Source: Acidobacteriaceae bacterium
GTDB taxonomy: Bacteria > Acidobacteriota > Terriglobia > Terriglobales > Acidobacteriaceae
Length of the DNA stretch: 64,000 nucleotides
Reading direction: 5' to 3'
Assembly (NCBI GenBank): GCA_003134855.1
Contig: PLCS01000014.1
Coordinates: 186,338 to 250,337 of the forward strand
Under the pieces are notes generated by a model. It saw only the letters and a list, made by a program, of their open reading frames with translations, made no database searches and was not told the origin of the DNA. The position numbers were made by a program, and so were the translations under genes. This document shows, piece after piece, positions 35,669 through 43,452 of the stretch; within the stretch, counting starts at the first letter, position 1, and the number at the start of each line of letters is the position of its first letter.

Positions 35669-37129
35669 TCAAGGCAGCGGAAAGCGCTCTCGGAGCAAGG
35701 CCAGCGCCTCGGCGGGCGTCGCGATGGTTCCTTCTAACTGGGCGTCCTCGACGGCGCGGAGCATGGGGCGAAAAGCGGCTCCGGGCTGGTAGCCGGCGGC
35801 GATCAGCTCGCGGCCTGTAACGAGCGGCGTGGGGCGGACGGCTTCCTCGGGCATCGCTTCATAGCGTTCGCGAACAAACTCCCAGGTTTCGAGGTTGCCG
35901 CTGCCGGCCAGGCAATCCATGCGGTGCAGGGCGAGATGCTGGGGAAAGTCTTCCAGGCGGAAGAAGCGCTTGAGCGTGGAAGCCTTCATGCGCGGGACGT
36001 CGATAAAGCGCATATGGTTCGCGATGAGCGAGAGGGTCTTGTGGGTTTCGTCGTTTGAAAAGCGGAAGCGGCGGCAGATCTCCGCGGCGATGGCGACGCC
36101 GACCTCCACGTGGCCGTCAAAGCGAATTCTCTCAGCCCGCCGGAAGGTGGCGGGCTTGCCCACATCGTGCAGTAGCGCGGCCCAGGCGAGCGGGAGCGGG
36201 CAGCCGTCTTCGAGCTGCGCGAGCAAGCCGAGTGTATGAACCCAGACGTCGCCCTCGGGATGAAATTGCGGGGGCTGCTCAACGCCCTTCATGCGGGCGA
36301 CTTCAGGGAGCACTTCGGCAAGAAGGCCTGTTTCGTCGAGCAGTTCGAAGGCGCGGCGGGCATGGCCCTCGGTGAGCATCTTGGTCAACTCATCGCGGAC
36401 GCGTTCGCGGCTGATGGCTTTGGTTTTGGCGGCCAGACGGCTTATCGCGGAGGCTGTGGCGGGGTCTATCTCAAAGCCGAAGCGGGCGGCGAAGCGCACC
36501 GCGCGCAACATGCGCAAGTGGTCTTCTTCAAAGCGCTCGCCGGGCTGGCCGATGGCGCGAATGACGCCGGCGTCGAGGTCGCGGAGGCCGTGGACGTGAT
36601 CGATAACGGCAGCGCGGAGATTCTGGATTGGAATCCCCAATAAACTTCCCTCAGGGGCTAAAGCCCCGGCTGATTTTGCTGGGTTAATGTACGGGCTAAA
36701 GCCCATACCCTTCATGGGATCGAGGAGCAGGCCGTTGATGGTGAAATCGCGGCGGCGGACATCTTCTTCGGCGCTGGTGGTGTAACGCACCGCATCGGGA
36801 TGGCGGCCATCGGAGTAGGCGCCATCGGAGCGGAAGGTGGCTACCTCAGTCACTGCATACTGTTGCTCTTCGGCGGCGCAAGCCGCGTCTGTCCCACCGC
36901 AGGTGGCGACCAGCACCACGCCGAAGTGCGCGCCCACGGCGAATGTGCGCGGAAAGAGGCGAAGCACCACGTCGGGCGTGGCGCTGGTGGCTACGTCGTA
37001 ATCTTTGGGAGCGCGGCCCAGTAACAGGTCGCGTACGCAGCCGCCGGCCAGATAGGCCTCAAACCCTGCGGCGCGCAGCGCGGCGATGATCTGAAGGGCG
37101 ACATCGAATTGGGAGTTGGCGGGCGGCAT
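35669..37129 (-). CDS. cca: CCA tRNA nucleotidyltransferase / polyA polymerase-family protein with HD domain
   Basis: Adds or repairs the CCA end of tRNAs. The 486-residue protein has the nucleotidyltransferase head LAGGCVRDLLLGRAPKDYDVAT (G-G-x-V-R-D and the catalytic D-x-D), the R-R-D-F-T-I-N-G motif, the DHLRMLRAVRFAARF helix, and a C-terminal HD domain (VHTLGLLAQ, LLHDVGKPATF). Between LLLDP and AAVIDHVHG, about 30 residues (139-163) are encoded by an in-frame palindromic repeat. This segment is normally a short loop. The protein is otherwise intact. It is divergent from tsaD. Confidence 0.92.
   Translation of the reverse strand: MPPANSQFDVALQIIAALRAAGFEAYLAGGCVRDLLLGRAPKDYDVATSATPDVVLRLFPRTFAVGAHFGVVLVATCGGTDAACAAEEQQYAVTEVATFRSDGAYSDGRHPDAVRYTTSAEEDVRRRDFTINGLLLDPMKGMGFSPYINPAKSAGALAPEGSLLGIPIQNLRAAVIDHVHGLRDLDAGVIRAIGQPGERFEEDHLRMLRAVRFAARFGFEIDPATASAISRLAAKTKAISRERVRDELTKMLTEGHARRAFELLDETGLLAEVLPEVARMKGVEQPPQFHPEGDVWVHTLGLLAQLEDGCPLPLAWAALLHDVGKPATFRRAERIRFDGHVEVGVAIAAEICRRFRFSNDETHKTLSLIANHMRFIDVPRMKASTLKRFFRLEDFPQHLALHRMDCLAGSGNLETWEFVRERYEAMPEEAVRPTPLVTGRELIAAGYQPGAAFRPMLRAVEDAQLEGTIATPAEALALLRERFPLP
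36636..36712 (-). repeat. Palindromic element inserted in frame within cca
   Basis: On the coding strand it reads GAAGGGTATGGGCTTTAGCC, then CGTACAT, a variable centre, then GGGGCTTTAGCCCCTGAGGG. Each GGGCTTTAGCCC is itself a near-perfect palindrome. The same pair of motifs, in the same order and reading frame, occurs in tsaD at 38151-38218. Translated, both begin KGMGFSPYI and end ALAP. Confidence 0.85.
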
Positions 37130-37206
37130 GGCTGCTGCATCTATTGTCGCCCTTGTTGCCGATTACCGGGAAACTCCGCTCACGTGTCGCCCGTTAAACT
37201 GAACAG

Positions 37207-38592
37207 ATGAGCGGACGCGGCCTCATCCTCGGCATTGAATCCTCCTGCGACGAAACGGCGGCGGCGGTGGTGGAGCGCGGTTCGCGCACGCTTTCGTCGG
37301 TGGTCGCCTCGCAGATTGCCACGCACGCCCGCTACGGCGGGGTAGTGCCGGAGCTGGCCAGCCGCGAGCATCTGCGGGCCATTGTGCCGGTGGTGCGCGC
37401 GGCGCTGGCCGAGGCCGACATCACACTGGCGGACCTGGACGCCGTCGCCGTGACCGCGGGGCCGGGATTGGCCGGCGCGCTGCTGGTGGGAATCACCTAC
37501 GCCAAGGCGCTGGCCTTCGCGCAGGGGCTGCCGCTGATCGCCGTCAACCACCTGGAAGGGCACATTCATGCGGTGCTGCTGCATGAGCGTGAGTCTTCGC
37601 CGGAGGAAGGCGGGGGTTTCAACCCTCGCATAATGCCCACAGAATCCACGTGGGCTGGTAGGGATGGGTTTCAACCCATCCAATTATCCCCTGAGGGAAA
37701 CTCCTCCAAAGCCAACGAACCGGCTCTGGCGCTGGTCGTCTCCGGCGGGCACACGCACCTCTATCTCTGTCTCCCGGCGCACGGCGCGTGGAGTTACTCG
37801 CTGGTAGGGCGCACGCTGGACGACGCCGCCGGCGAGGCCTACGACAAGGTGGCCAAGCTGCTCGGCTTCGGCTACCCCGGAGGCCCGTGGATCGACGCGC
37901 TGGCCCGCTTCGGCAACCCGCGCGCCGTGCCCTTCGCCTTCTCGCGGATCAAGCCAAAGGTCCACCTGGGCGGCAAGCCCCCGCGCACCAAGGCAGCGCT
38001 CACCGCGCCAATCGCCGATCTCAACCCGCGCTTTCTCTTTTCGTTTTCGGGCATCAAGACAGCCGTGCTGCGCTACGTGGAGCTGCATGAGTTGCGGGGC
38101 GAGGCGCTCAAGCGGGCCGCGCGGCTCTTCCCGCTGCAAGCTGAGTCTTTGAAGGGTATGGGCTTTAGCCCGTACATCCAACCGCCCGTTGAAGGTCGGG
38201 CTTTAGCCCCTGCGGAATCTTCTTCCACCAGCCCCGCTCTGCCCCAAACCAAAGAGGAAGCGCTGGCGCTCTGCCCGCAACAGGTGCTGGACCTCGCCGC
38301 CAGCTTCCAGTGCGCGGTGGTCGGCGACCTGATGAAGAAGACCTTCGCGGCAGCCGAATCGCTGGGAGCGCGGCGCATTCTGATCACCGGCGGAGTTGCC
38401 GCCAACCGCGAACTCCGCGCCCGCTTCAGCGCCGAAGCCGCCCGCCGCGGGCTGCGCGTGGCCTTTCCCACGCTGGCTCTCTCCACCGACAACGCCGCAA
38501 TGATCGCCGCCGCCGCCTGGCCGCGCTTTCAGGCAGGCGAATTCGCCGACGGCTCGCTCTCCGGCAATCCTTCGCTGGCGCTGGGGCGATGA
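37207..38592 (+). CDS. tsaD: tRNA N6-threonylcarbamoyladenosine synthase subunit TsaD
   Basis: Universal enzyme that installs t6A on ANN-decoding tRNAs, with TsaB/C/E. The 461 residues include [14 protein letters not shown], the iron-site [18 protein letters not shown], the [12 protein letters not shown] motif and [10 protein letters not shown]. It is more than 100 residues longer than usual (about 340). Two segments explain much of the excess: ~134-166 between the HxxxH site and SGGHT, and ~315-338 in the C-terminal lobe. Both derive from palindromic repeats and keep the frame open. The core motifs are unaffected. A 28-codon frame overlaps the stop (38589-38675), but its coding status is doubtful. 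Confidence 0.93.
   Translation: MSGRGLILGIESSCDETAAAVVERGSRTLSSVVASQIATHARYGGVVPELASREHLRAIVPVVRAALAEADITLADLDAVAVTAGPGLAGALLVGITYAKALAFAQGLPLIAVNHLEGHIHAVLLHERESSPEEGGGFNPRIMPTESTWAGRDGFQPIQLSPEGNSSKANEPALALVVSGGHTHLYLCLPAHGAWSYSLVGRTLDDAAGEAYDKVAKLLGFGYPGGPWIDALARFGNPRAVPFAFSRIKPKVHLGGKPPRTKAALTAPIADLNPRFLFSFSGIKTAVLRYVELHELRGEALKRAARLFPLQAESLKGMGFSPYIQPPVEGRALAPAESSSTSPALPQTKEEALALCPQQVLDLAASFQCAVVGDLMKKTFAAAESLGARRILITGGVAANRELRARFSAEAARRGLRVAFPTLALSTDNAAMIAAAAWPRFQAGEFADGSLSGNPSLALGR
37608..37706 (+). repeat. Palindromic element inserted in frame within tsaD, first copy
   Basis: Contains GGGTTTCAACCC (37614-37625), a CCACGTGG palindrome near 37646 and GGATGGGTTTCAACCCATCC (37662-37681), ending with CCCCTGAGGGAAAC. 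The last part resembles the end of the cca element. It lengthens the loop before the SGGHT motif by about 30 residues. Confidence 0.75.
38151..38218 (+). repeat. Palindromic element inserted in frame within tsaD, second copy
   Basis: Carries GAAGGGTATGGGCTTTAGCC, CGTACAT and, after a different centre, GGGCTTTAGCCCCTGCGGAA. It is homologous to the element in cca (36636-36712, opposite strand) and is read in the same frame. The centre differs, suggesting independent copies rather than a recent duplication. Confidence 0.85.
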
Positions 38593-38794
38593 AAGTGCCG
38601 CGAGAAGAATCGCAACATTCTCCGCGGCGGCAAGAGGTTGAACGGCGTGACGACCTGGTATCTGGTCGAGTATGACGTCAACCCCACCGGCCTGCCGCAG
38701 ATCCTGGAAGAAGAGAGTGCAGCGATGGGGTAGGACCGGCATGCAGTATTCTGGAGCGGAAGAGGCGCAAGACTGGCGGAATTGGAGGTTCGCA

Positions 38795-39844
38795 ATGAAG
38801 GCGTTGGTCAAGAGCAAGGCGGAGCGGGGCTTGTGTTTGGAAGAGATTCCAGAGCCTAAGATGGGCATCAACGATGTGCTGGTGCGCGTGCAAAAAACGG
38901 GGATCTGCGGCACCGATGTTCACATCTACCAGTGGGATGAGTGGGCGCAAAAGACGATTCCAGTGCCCATGGCCGTGGGGCATGAGTTTGTGGGCGAGAT
39001 CGTCGCTGTCGGGTCGAACGTCAACGACTTTTTCCCCGGCGATATCGTCAGCGGCGAGGGGCATGTGGTCTGCGGGCGCTGCCGCAACTGCCTGGCCGGT
39101 AGGCGGCATCTCTGCGCTTCGGCGCAGGGTGTGGGGGTGAACCGCGCCGGGGCCTTTGCCGAATTGATCTCGCTGCCCATGACCAATATCTGGCGGCACC
39201 ACCACGGCATCGACCGCGAGGTGGCGGCCATCTTCGATCCCTTCGGCAACGCTGTGCACACGGCGCTTTCGTTCCCTGTGCTGGGCGAAGATGTACTCAT
39301 CACCGGCGCGGGGCCGATCGGCCTGATGGCGATTCCGGTGGTGCGGTACGCGGGAGCGCGTCATGTGGTGGTGACGGATTTGAATCCCTTCCGCCTGGAG
39401 CTGGCGCGGAAGATGGGCGCAACGCTGGCCGTGAATACCAGCGAGACGCCGCTCGGTACGGTGCAGAAGCAACTGGGCATGTTGGAAGGCTTCGACGTGG
39501 GCCTGGAAATGTCCGGCAGCCCGGTGGCGCTGCGCGAGATGATTGCCAACATGTGCCACGGAGGAAAGATCGCCATTCTCGGCATTCCGGCCAGGGAGAC
39601 GCCGCTGGATTACCGGCCGGTGATCTTCAATATGCTGACCATCAAGGGCATCTACGGGCGGGAGATGTACGAGACCTGGTACAAGATGGCGGTGATGCTG
39701 GAGTCGGGCGTGAATATCTCTCCGGTGATCACGCATCGCTTTGCCTACAGCGATTTTGAGCTGGGTTTCGAGGCCATGATCTCCGGCGAGGCAGGCAAGG
39801 TGGTGCTGGATTGGACGAGTCTGCACCAACCGACCTCTGATTAA
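38795..39844 (+). CDS. tdh: L-threonine 3-dehydrogenase
   Basis: Zinc-dependent MDR dehydrogenase that oxidises L-threonine to 2-amino-3-ketobutyrate. The 349-residue length is usual. It has [18 protein letters not shown] (catalytic Cys and the Tdh-specific HIYxWD), GHEFVGEI, the structural zinc cysteines in [15 protein letters not shown], and the nucleotide-binding [12 protein letters not shown] choose the ATG at 38795, which has GGAGG seven bases upstream; the frame opens at 38672. kbl, the next enzyme, lies 740 bases downstream past a thioredoxin-like gene. Confidence 0.93.
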   Translation: MKALVKSKAERGLCLEEIPEPKMGINDVLVRVQKTGICGTDVHIYQWDEWAQKTIPVPMAVGHEFVGEIVAVGSNVNDFFPGDIVSGEGHVVCGRCRNCLAGRRHLCASAQGVGVNRAGAFAELISLPMTNIWRHHHGIDREVAAIFDPFGNAVHTALSFPVLGEDVLITGAGPIGLMAIPVVRYAGARHVVVTDLNPFRLELARKMGATLAVNTSETPLGTVQKQLGMLEGFDVGLEMSGSPVALREMIANMCHGGKIAILGIPARETPLDYRPVIFNMLTIKGIYGREMYETWYKMAVMLESGVNISPVITHRFAYSDFELGFEAMISGEAGKVVLDWTSLHQPTSD

Positions 39845-39994
39845 GCCGGCACTGTGTCAAGGCAGGCGCTGTATAGTGTTGTTCTGTTACGCTCATGCGA
39901 TGTTCATCACCCCACGGACGAAGACCGGTCCCCGTAACCTACGCGCAGAATAATCTACTTCCGCGAACCACCCTCATCGGCTATAAATAGATGC

Positions 39995-40531
39995 ATGAAT
40001 CCGCGCCGCTTCGTTGTGCTCGCTAACTTCGCTCTTCTAATCTTTACTTTGCTCGCCTCGTGTAAGAACGGTACCGATCAGTATGCCGCCCGCACCAAGG
40101 TCGGGGACAGGATGCCCGCCATCTCCGTCGATGGGACTTCCGGCACCTTCTCGCTCGCTGCCGAGACAGGCAAGGTGGTTGTGGTGAACTTCTGGGCCAC
40201 ATGGTGCGGACCCTGCCAAATCGAGATGCCTGAACTGGAAAAGCGAGTCTGGCAGAAATACAGATCCTCGCCTGACTTCGCCTTCATCGCCATCGCTCGT
40301 GAGCAGGATGAGGACACTGTCCTCGGGTTTCAGAAGACCCATCCGAACTTTACCTTCCCGTTCGCATGGGATCCAAAGCGGGAGGCATACGCGCTCTTCG
40401 CTGCAGGCGGAATCCCCCGCACCTATGTCGTCGACCGTCACGGAATCATCGTCTATCAGGGTCTCGGCTTCGAGTCGGATGCCGTTGGTGAAGTTGATCG
40501 AGCAATCGAGAAGGCACTTGCACAAAAGTAG
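39995..40531 (+). CDS. TlpA/ResA-type thioredoxin-like lipoprotein
   Basis: A 178-residue protein with a signal ending LLASC, a lipobox, so it is probably a membrane-anchored periplasmic thiol-disulfide protein. The redox motif W-C-G-P-C is in NFWATWCGPCQIEMP, and the cis-proline region is GGIPRTYVVDRHG. Such proteins reduce partner disulfides, for example in cytochrome c maturation. It lies between tdh and kbl on the same strand, but no functional link is evident. No ribosome-binding site is obvious at the ATG. Confidence 0.85.
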   Translation: MNPRRFVVLANFALLIFTLLASCKNGTDQYAARTKVGDRMPAISVDGTSGTFSLAAETGKVVVVNFWATWCGPCQIEMPELEKRVWQKYRSSPDFAFIAIAREQDEDTVLGFQKTHPNFTFPFAWDPKREAYALFAAGGIPRTYVVDRHGIIVYQGLGFESDAVGEVDRAIEKALAQK

Positions 40532-40585
40532 CCGCCCTTTTCGACTTCACCGTCCGGGATCTCCGGCGACGAATAAGGAGGAGTT

Positions 40586-41770
40586 ATGTACGGCAAGGTG
40601 CAAAGTTTCTTGCGGGAGAAGATCGCCGGGATAGAAAGCGCGGGCCTCTACAAGCGGGAGCGAGTTATCGACGGCCCGCAGCAGGCATTCGTTTCCGTCG
40701 CCGGCGGCGCGCCGGTTCTGAACCTCTGCGCGAACAATTATCTGGGCCTGGCCAATCATCCCGCGGTGGTTGAGGCAGCGCGGCAGGCCTTGCGGGAGTG
40801 GGGCTACGGTCTGGCCAGCGTACGCTTCATCTGCGGCACGCAGTCCCTTCACAAGCAGCTTGAAGAACGGCTCAGCGCGTTTCTCGGCACGGAAGACACC
40901 ATCCTCTACAGCTCCTGCTTCGACGCCAACGGCGGACTGTTCGAAACGCTGCTGGATGCAGAGGACGCCATTATCTCCGACGAGCTGAATCATGCCAGCA
41001 TCATCGACGGCATCCGGCTCTGCAAGGCGCAGCGCTTTCGCTATCGCAACGGCGACATGGACGACCTGGAAGCAAAGTTGAAGGAGGCCGCATCGGCGCG
41101 GCATCGTTTGATCTCGACCGACGGCGTCTTCTCGATGGACGGCTATTTTGCCAAACTCGACAGGATCTGCGACCTGGCGGATCAGTATGACGCGATGGTG
41201 ATGGTGGACGACTCGCACGCAGTCGGTTTCATCGGCGAGAACGGGCGCGGCACGCCGGAGCAGTGCGCCGTTGAGGGCCGCGTGGACATGATCACAGGCA
41301 CGCTGGGCAAGGCGCTGGGCGGCGCCAGCGGCGGCTACACCAGCGGACGCAAGGAGATTGTGGAGTTGCTGCGCCAGCGTTCGCGCCCGTATCTCTTCTC
41401 GAACTCCGTAGCGCCGCCGATCGTCGCGGCATCGCTGAAGGTTCTCGAGCTGCTGACGGAGTCGGGTGATCTTCGCAAACAATTGCGTGAGAACACGCGC
41501 TTCTTTCGCCGGCAGATGGTCGCGGCAGGATTCAACATCCTGCCGGGCGAGCATCCCATCGTGCCGGTGATGTTCGGCGATCCCGTCGTTGCCTCGCGCA
41601 TGGCGGAGTTGCTGCTGACCAAGGGCGTCTATGTGGTTGCGTTTTCCTATCCCGTGGTGCCGCAGGGCAAGGCGCGCATCCGCGCGCAGATCTCCGCCAC
41701 GCACACCAGCGCGGACCTCGAATTCGCGCTGGCGAAGTTTGTTGAAGCGAAAGCGGAGTTAGGAATCTGA
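40586..41770 (+). CDS. kbl: 2-amino-3-ketobutyrate CoA ligase (glycine C-acetyltransferase)
   Basis: PLP enzyme that splits 2-amino-3-ketobutyrate with CoA to glycine and acetyl-CoA, completing threonine breakdown with Tdh. At 394 residues it is typical of the alpha-oxoamine synthase family. Conserved segments include [38 protein letters not shown] and [14 protein letters not shown], which contains the PLP Lys. An AAGGAGGAG site lies just upstream of the ATG. A perfect hairpin at 41821-41849 follows the stop. Confidence 0.95.
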   Translation: MYGKVQSFLREKIAGIESAGLYKRERVIDGPQQAFVSVAGGAPVLNLCANNYLGLANHPAVVEAARQALREWGYGLASVRFICGTQSLHKQLEERLSAFLGTEDTILYSSCFDANGGLFETLLDAEDAIISDELNHASIIDGIRLCKAQRFRYRNGDMDDLEAKLKEAASARHRLISTDGVFSMDGYFAKLDRICDLADQYDAMVMVDDSHAVGFIGENGRGTPEQCAVEGRVDMITGTLGKALGGASGGYTSGRKEIVELLRQRSRPYLFSNSVAPPIVAASLKVLELLTESGDLRKQLRENTRFFRRQMVAAGFNILPGEHPIVPVMFGDPVVASRMAELLLTKGVYVVAFSYPVVPQGKARIRAQISATHTSADLEFALAKFVEAKAELGI

Positions 41771-41870
41771 TGGTGGGTGGCCCAGGTCCCCATCCGGCGG
41801 AATGAACTGAATCTGGGTGGCCCAGGTGCCTCGCATTTGGGCACCTGGGAGAGCACAGAGGCAAGTGGCC
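41771..41870. repeat. Family B palindromic repeats after kbl, possible terminator hairpin
   Basis: Two GGGTGGCCCAGGT motifs lie in tandem. The second forms a perfect 10-bp hairpin, CCCAGGTGCC (41821-41830) with GGCACCTGGG (41840-41849). The motif matches the family B elements at 15641-15706 and 25609-25680. Its position after kbl would allow a terminator role. Confidence 0.55.
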
Positions 41871-41906
41871 CGTTCATCAGCCCCGAAGAATCACCATGAG
41901 CCATGA

Positions 41907-41961
41907 GAAGCTGTACAAAAGAAGCTGTACAAAAAAAGTTGTACAAAAGAAGCTGTGCCCC
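41907..41961 (+). repeat. 14-bp tandem repeat next to the RAYT unit
   Basis: Units GAAGCTGTACAAAA (41907-41920), identical at 41921-41934, AAAGTTGTACAAAA (41935-41948), then a partial GAAGCTGTGCCCC that runs into the REP element. The preceding ATCACCATGAG sequence and a single GAAGCTGT unit recur before the REP at 43284. Confidence 0.75.
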
Positions 41962-41996
41962 GTTCATCGCGGCACTATCGCGATGAGCGGGCGGGT
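41955..41996 (+). repeat. REP element (family C), left flank of the RAYT gene
   Basis: GTGCCCCGTTCATCGCGGC, then a short ACTA loop, then TCGCGATGAGCGGGCGGGT. The stem pairs TTCATCGCG with CGCGATGAG. It is repeated, inverted, at 42523-42559 and directly at 43284-43325. Confidence 0.85.
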
Positions 41997-42034
41997 GTCT
42001 TGAAGTCAGATCGTGGCCAGACCATGATAGCCAT

Positions 42035-42550
42035 ATGCCGTACGATCTGAAACGGTTCCAGAAAGCAGAAGCTCTCCATTTCATAACTTTCAGTTGCTTT
42101 CACCGTCTCCCTCTTCTCGATGCGCCGGACCCCAAAAACACAATTGAGGCCGTACTGGAACTAACTCGTGCGCGACATCAGGCGAGGATCTACGCCTACG
42201 TCCTGATGCCCGAGCACGTTCATTTGCTCATCAACGAGCCACCATCGATTCTCGTGGCCCGGTTTCTCAAAGCCGTAAAGCAGATGACGTCGCGCAAACT
42301 GAGAGGCCAGCGCGAGAAGTTCTGGCAGGAACGCTACTTTGACCGCAACGTCCATGGTGAAGAGGCTCGCTCTGAAGTGATACGCTACATCCATCGGAAT
42401 CCTGTGAAGCGCGGATTGGTTGCATCTCCCGGCGACTACCCATGGAGCAGCTTCAACCACTACGCGACCGGCGTTCGAGGAGCGGTTGAAATCGAGTCTG
42501 AGTGGACGGCAAGACTGCGCGGCCCACTCATCGCGATAGGGCCGCGATGA
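42035..42550 (+). CDS. REP-associated tyrosine transposase (RAYT, Y1/IS200-like)
   Basis: A 171-residue HUH-type single-strand transposase of the IS200/RAYT group. It has the metal-binding H-V-H in LMPEHVHLLIN, the family segment KFWQERYFDRNVH and the single catalytic Tyr in EVIRYIHRNPVKRGL. RAYTs are single-copy domesticated transposases thought to maintain and mobilise REP sequences. The gene lies between two inverted REP copies. Its last nine or so codons (PLIAIGPR) are encoded by the right-hand REP itself. Confidence 0.93.
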   Translation: MPYDLKRFQKAEALHFITFSCFHRLPLLDAPDPKNTIEAVLELTRARHQARIYAYVLMPEHVHLLINEPPSILVARFLKAVKQMTSRKLRGQREKFWQERYFDRNVHGEEARSEVIRYIHRNPVKRGLVASPGDYPWSSFNHYATGVRGAVEIESEWTARLRGPLIAIGPR

Positions 42551-42559
42551 ATGGGGCAC
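42523..42559 (-). repeat. REP element (family C), right flank, overlapping the RAYT 3' end
   Basis: CCCACTCATCGCGATAGG followed by GCCGCGATGAATGGGGCAC, the reverse complement of the left REP with few changes. It spans the RAYT stop codon (42548-42550). Confidence 0.85.
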
Positions 42560-42651
42560 AGCCTTCCATCTTGGCTAATGATCGAAGGAAGTAGAATCAA
42601 TGCCTGGGCCACCTGCCGTCTCTGTGGCAAGAGACAGGGAGTTTGAAAAAC

Positions 42652-43020
42652 ATGTTCGGTAGCCTTGACTACGACCGACTTTTCTTGCGCTGGAAGACGG
42701 CTGCTCTATTTGGGATTGCGGCAGCTCTGTCTCTTGGGGCGATTGTGTTCCGATCCACTGACATCGACTTCAATGCCTTGAGCCACCCAACCCTTGTTGC
42801 ACTTTCGCTCTTGGGGGCAGCGGTGGCCATTGGCGGGTTCTCGTTACTCATTGGTATGTGGTTCTTTTGGGTGAAATGCGACGCTTCGCCAAGGTGGCAG
42901 CGAGTCGGGTGGTTCTTCATTCTGCTTTTCGGATTTTTCTACGGAGCCGTACTTTATTATTTCGTAGTCTACGTTCCCAAAGTCAGGAAAGCCTTAAGCA
43001 CTCAAAGGAGAGAGACATGA
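42652..43020 (+). CDS. Hypothetical membrane protein
   Basis: A 122-residue protein with about three hydrophobic segments (residues ~17-37, ~48-75, ~88-110) and a basic C-terminus. The ATG at 42652 follows an AGGGAG about ten bases upstream; a TTG at 42643 in the same frame is an alternative start. Its stop overlaps the start of the next small membrane gene (ATGA), so the two are coupled. No family recognised. Confidence 0.6.
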   Translation: MFGSLDYDRLFLRWKTAALFGIAAALSLGAIVFRSTDIDFNALSHPTLVALSLLGAAVAIGGFSLLIGMWFFWVKCDASPRWQRVGWFFILLFGFFYGAVLYYFVVYVPKVRKALSTQRRET

Positions 43021-43229
43021 TGCGGGCGTTTGGGCGATTGCTAATTGCCGGATGGACGCTTATTATCCTCAGTCTATTTGCGCTTTTCATTTTCCCGCAG
43101 GGTATGGCGCATTTTCTCGGGCGATCACTAACACCGTTGAAAGGATCCCTCATCGTTCTTGTATTGGCATCTGCTTTATTCGGCGTGCTTTTTCTTTTCC
43201 GCGCCGGAATGAGACGGACTGGACGTTGA
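43017..43229 (+). CDS. Small membrane protein coupled to the preceding gene
   Basis: Seventy residues with two membrane segments (about 8-28 and 44-63) and a basic end. An AGGAGAG site lies just upstream, and the start overlaps the previous stop by four bases. It lies between the RAYT unit and a third REP copy. Function unknown. Confidence 0.6.
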   Translation: MMRAFGRLLIAGWTLIILSLFALFIFPQGMAHFLGRSLTPLKGSLIVLVLASALFGVLFLFRAGMRRTGR

Positions 43230-43283
43230 CATATAGCTCGACAGGTGGCCGGTCATCAGAATCACCATGAGTCATAAGAAGCT

Positions 43284-43325
43284 GTGCCCCGTTCATCGCG
43301 GCCTTATCGCGATGAGCGGGCGGGT
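43284..43325 (+). repeat. REP element (family C), third copy
   Basis: Nearly identical to the left RAYT-flanking REP, differing in the loop (CTTA instead of ACTA), and preceded by the same ATCACCATGAG leader. It lies between the small membrane gene pair and glnD. Confidence 0.85.
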
Positions 43326-43452
43326 AGCCCACTCGCCGTCCCGCCTTCCGGGACCTTGCGAACCAAAAAGTACCCAAATCCGGCGATTTCGCTTATGCTG
43401 TTAACAATCCTTTCTTGCTTCGGCAAGCCACTCAAACGAGATTCACACACAC

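Noticed and set aside
38589..38675. A 28-codon frame overlapping the tsaD stop by ATGA, and a second frame up to 38735
   Set aside because: Too short and without clear ribosome-binding evidence or motifs. Kept only as a remark under tsaD.
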